This document shows positions 5,232-6,229 of a stretch of DNA of 6,229 nt, piece by piece. The notes under the pieces are model-generated. The model made no database searches and was not told the origin of the DNA. It saw only the letters and a program-made list of their open reading frames with translations. Positions within the stretch are counted from its first letter, which is position 1. Each line of letters opens with the position of its first letter. The position numbers and the translations under genes were made by a program. This stretch comes from Desulfosarcina sp. (GTDB lineage: Bacteria; Desulfobacterota; Desulfobacteria; Desulfobacterales; Desulfosarcinaceae), in NCBI GenBank assembly GCA_018224455.1, contig JAGTUY010000328.1:1-6229 (forward strand), read 5' to 3'.

Positions 5232-6229
5232 TTGAATGATGCCAGACAGACGAACCCCATGCACGCTTCCTTTGTGCATGCACTCGGGTCGACCTTGTTG
5301 CCTGTCCTTTCATTGCTGATCGGAATTTTTTTGCTTGGGGCATGTGCCTCCACCGACAATGCAGTCACCAATAGACCGGCGGAGGAGCCGCAACTCGTCG
5401 ACTATTCCCTGGGAGAAGACGAAATCAGCCGGATGAACGAGATGATTCTCTCCCAGGCCCAAACGAACAATAATCCGGGTGACTATCTGCTGGGAGAAGG
5501 CGATTTGCTGCGAATCAGTGTTTTCGAGGCCAAGGAACTCGATACGACGGTCCGGGTCAGTTCACGCGGTCTGGTTACCCTCCCGCTGATCGAAACCGTT
5601 GACGTAAAAGGCCTGACCGCCATAGAGGCTGAAGAAAAAATTGAAGCCATTTATCAACAACGATACATCAAGAATCCCCATGTCAGCATATTCGTTGAAG
5701 AGCATATCAGCCAGCGCATCACGCTGGTGGGCCAATTTAAAAATCCCGGCACGTATGATTATCCGACCAAACAGAGGCTGCTTGACACCATTGCCCTGGG
5801 AGGCGGTTTGAGTGAAAAGGCCGGCCAGATGGTTCAGATCCGCAAATCTCGCCGTTCCCAGGGGCAACCCGAGGTCGTTATGATCGATCTGGACCAGCTG
5901 ATCAATAAAGGCAATGTTCAACAAAATATCGAGATCAACGGCGGCGATGTCCTTTTCATTCCTGAGGCCGGCGTCTTTTTTGTAGACGGTGCAGTGAAAC
6001 GACCCGGCGCATACGCAATCAAACACCGGACTGTGGTTCAGGAGGCCCTGGTGGAAGCCGGGGGGATCGAGCCCTGGGCGGTCAAGGACAAGATCAAACT
6101 GCTTCGCCTGGCGGATAACGGAGAGCGGGAAATCATCGATCTTGACCTGGGCCAGACGAGTGTCAAGGAAATGGCCGTAAAGGACCGGGATATCCTGATC
6201 GTCGATGAAAGCGGCGTCGCCGGTTTCAA
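5232..6229 (+). CDS. Outer-membrane polysaccharide export lipoprotein (Wza/OPX family), 3' end cut by window
   Basis: The reading frame is open from 5172 to the window edge; 332 codons from TTG 5232 are present. The N-terminus holds a hydrophobic signal ending in the lipobox LGAC, with the lipidated cysteine at residue 38 (base 5343). With the alternative ATG 5259 the signal peptide would be 28 residues but lack an Arg or Lys. Residues about 84-160 match the Poly_export domain (DYLLGEGDLLRISVFE, then SSRGLVTLPLI and NPHVSIFVEE). Two SLBB domains follow: about 162-215 (ITLVGQFKNPGTY, LLDTIALGGGL) and from about 248 (FFVDGAVKRPGAY, VVQEALVEAGGI). Wza-type proteins form an octameric outer-membrane channel that meets the Wzc-type kinase across the periplasm, which fits the kinase gene upstream. 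The C-terminal membrane-spanning helix of Wza would lie beyond the window and cannot be checked. Confidence 0.93.
   Translation, partial: MNDARQTNPMHASFVHALGSTLLPVLSLLIGIFLLGACASTDNAVTNRPAEEPQLVDYSLGEDEISRMNEMILSQAQTNNNPGDYLLGEGDLLRISVFEAKELDTTVRVSSRGLVTLPLIETVDVKGLTAIEAEEKIEAIYQQRYIKNPHVSIFVEEHISQRITLVGQFKNPGTYDYPTKQRLLDTIALGGGLSEKAGQMVQIRKSRRSQGQPEVVMIDLDQLINKGNVQQNIEINGGDVLFIPEAGVFFVDGAVKRPGAYAIKHRTVVQEALVEAGGIEPWAVKDKIKLLRLADNGEREIIDLDLGQTSVKEMAVKDRDILIVDESGVAGF

Noticed and set aside
5562..6026. 154-codon open frame on the minus strand opposite the export gene
   Set aside because: The + strand frame encodes clear Poly_export and SLBB motifs throughout; the reverse frame shows no motif.

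Overview
The window carries five genes, all on the + strand and tightly packed. Together they look like the export and control end of an exopolysaccharide or capsule locus of the Wzx/Wzy-dependent type. The gene set, moderate GC content, a Wzc-type kinase fused to its chain-length domain, and a FecR-like protein ending in a membrane helix plus poly-glycine suggest a Gram-negative bacterium. The last gene predicts an outer-membrane lipoprotein. My best guess is a deltaproteobacterium (Desulfobacterota, for example Desulfobacterales), but this is an inference from gene style with no phylogenetic marker behind it.

Layout. Bases 1-178 hold no convincing gene but contain a GC-rich hairpin (97-131) resembling a REP-type intergenic repeat. 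A membrane-anchored TPR protein with a C-terminal carbohydrate-binding-like beta-sandwich follows (179-1390). Three bases later comes a 767-residue bacterial tyrosine kinase/polysaccharide co-polymerase (1394-3697). One base later a GTG-started, C-terminally membrane-anchored J-domain protein begins (3699-4334). Its stop codon runs into a perfect palindrome and a TTTAAAAC direct repeat in a 56-base gap. Next is a secreted FecR-domain protein with a membrane helix and ten glycines near its C-terminus (4391-5161). A 70-base gap then leads to a polysaccharide export lipoprotein of the Wza/OPX family (5232 to the window edge, truncated).

How they fit together. The kinase is expected to sit in the inner membrane and control chain length and transport by cycling phosphorylation of its tyrosine-rich tail. 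The OPX lipoprotein would form the outer-membrane channel that it docks to. The TPR/beta-sandwich protein and the FecR-like protein are predicted to be periplasmic and could scaffold, bind or sense the polymer. The J-domain protein is the odd member: its HPD motif predicts DnaK recruitment to the inner membrane next to the kinase. The three least described elements are this J-protein, the FecR-TM-polyGly architecture and the palindrome/direct-repeat site between their genes. No RNA genes, CRISPR arrays, transposase genes or clear intrinsic terminators were seen.
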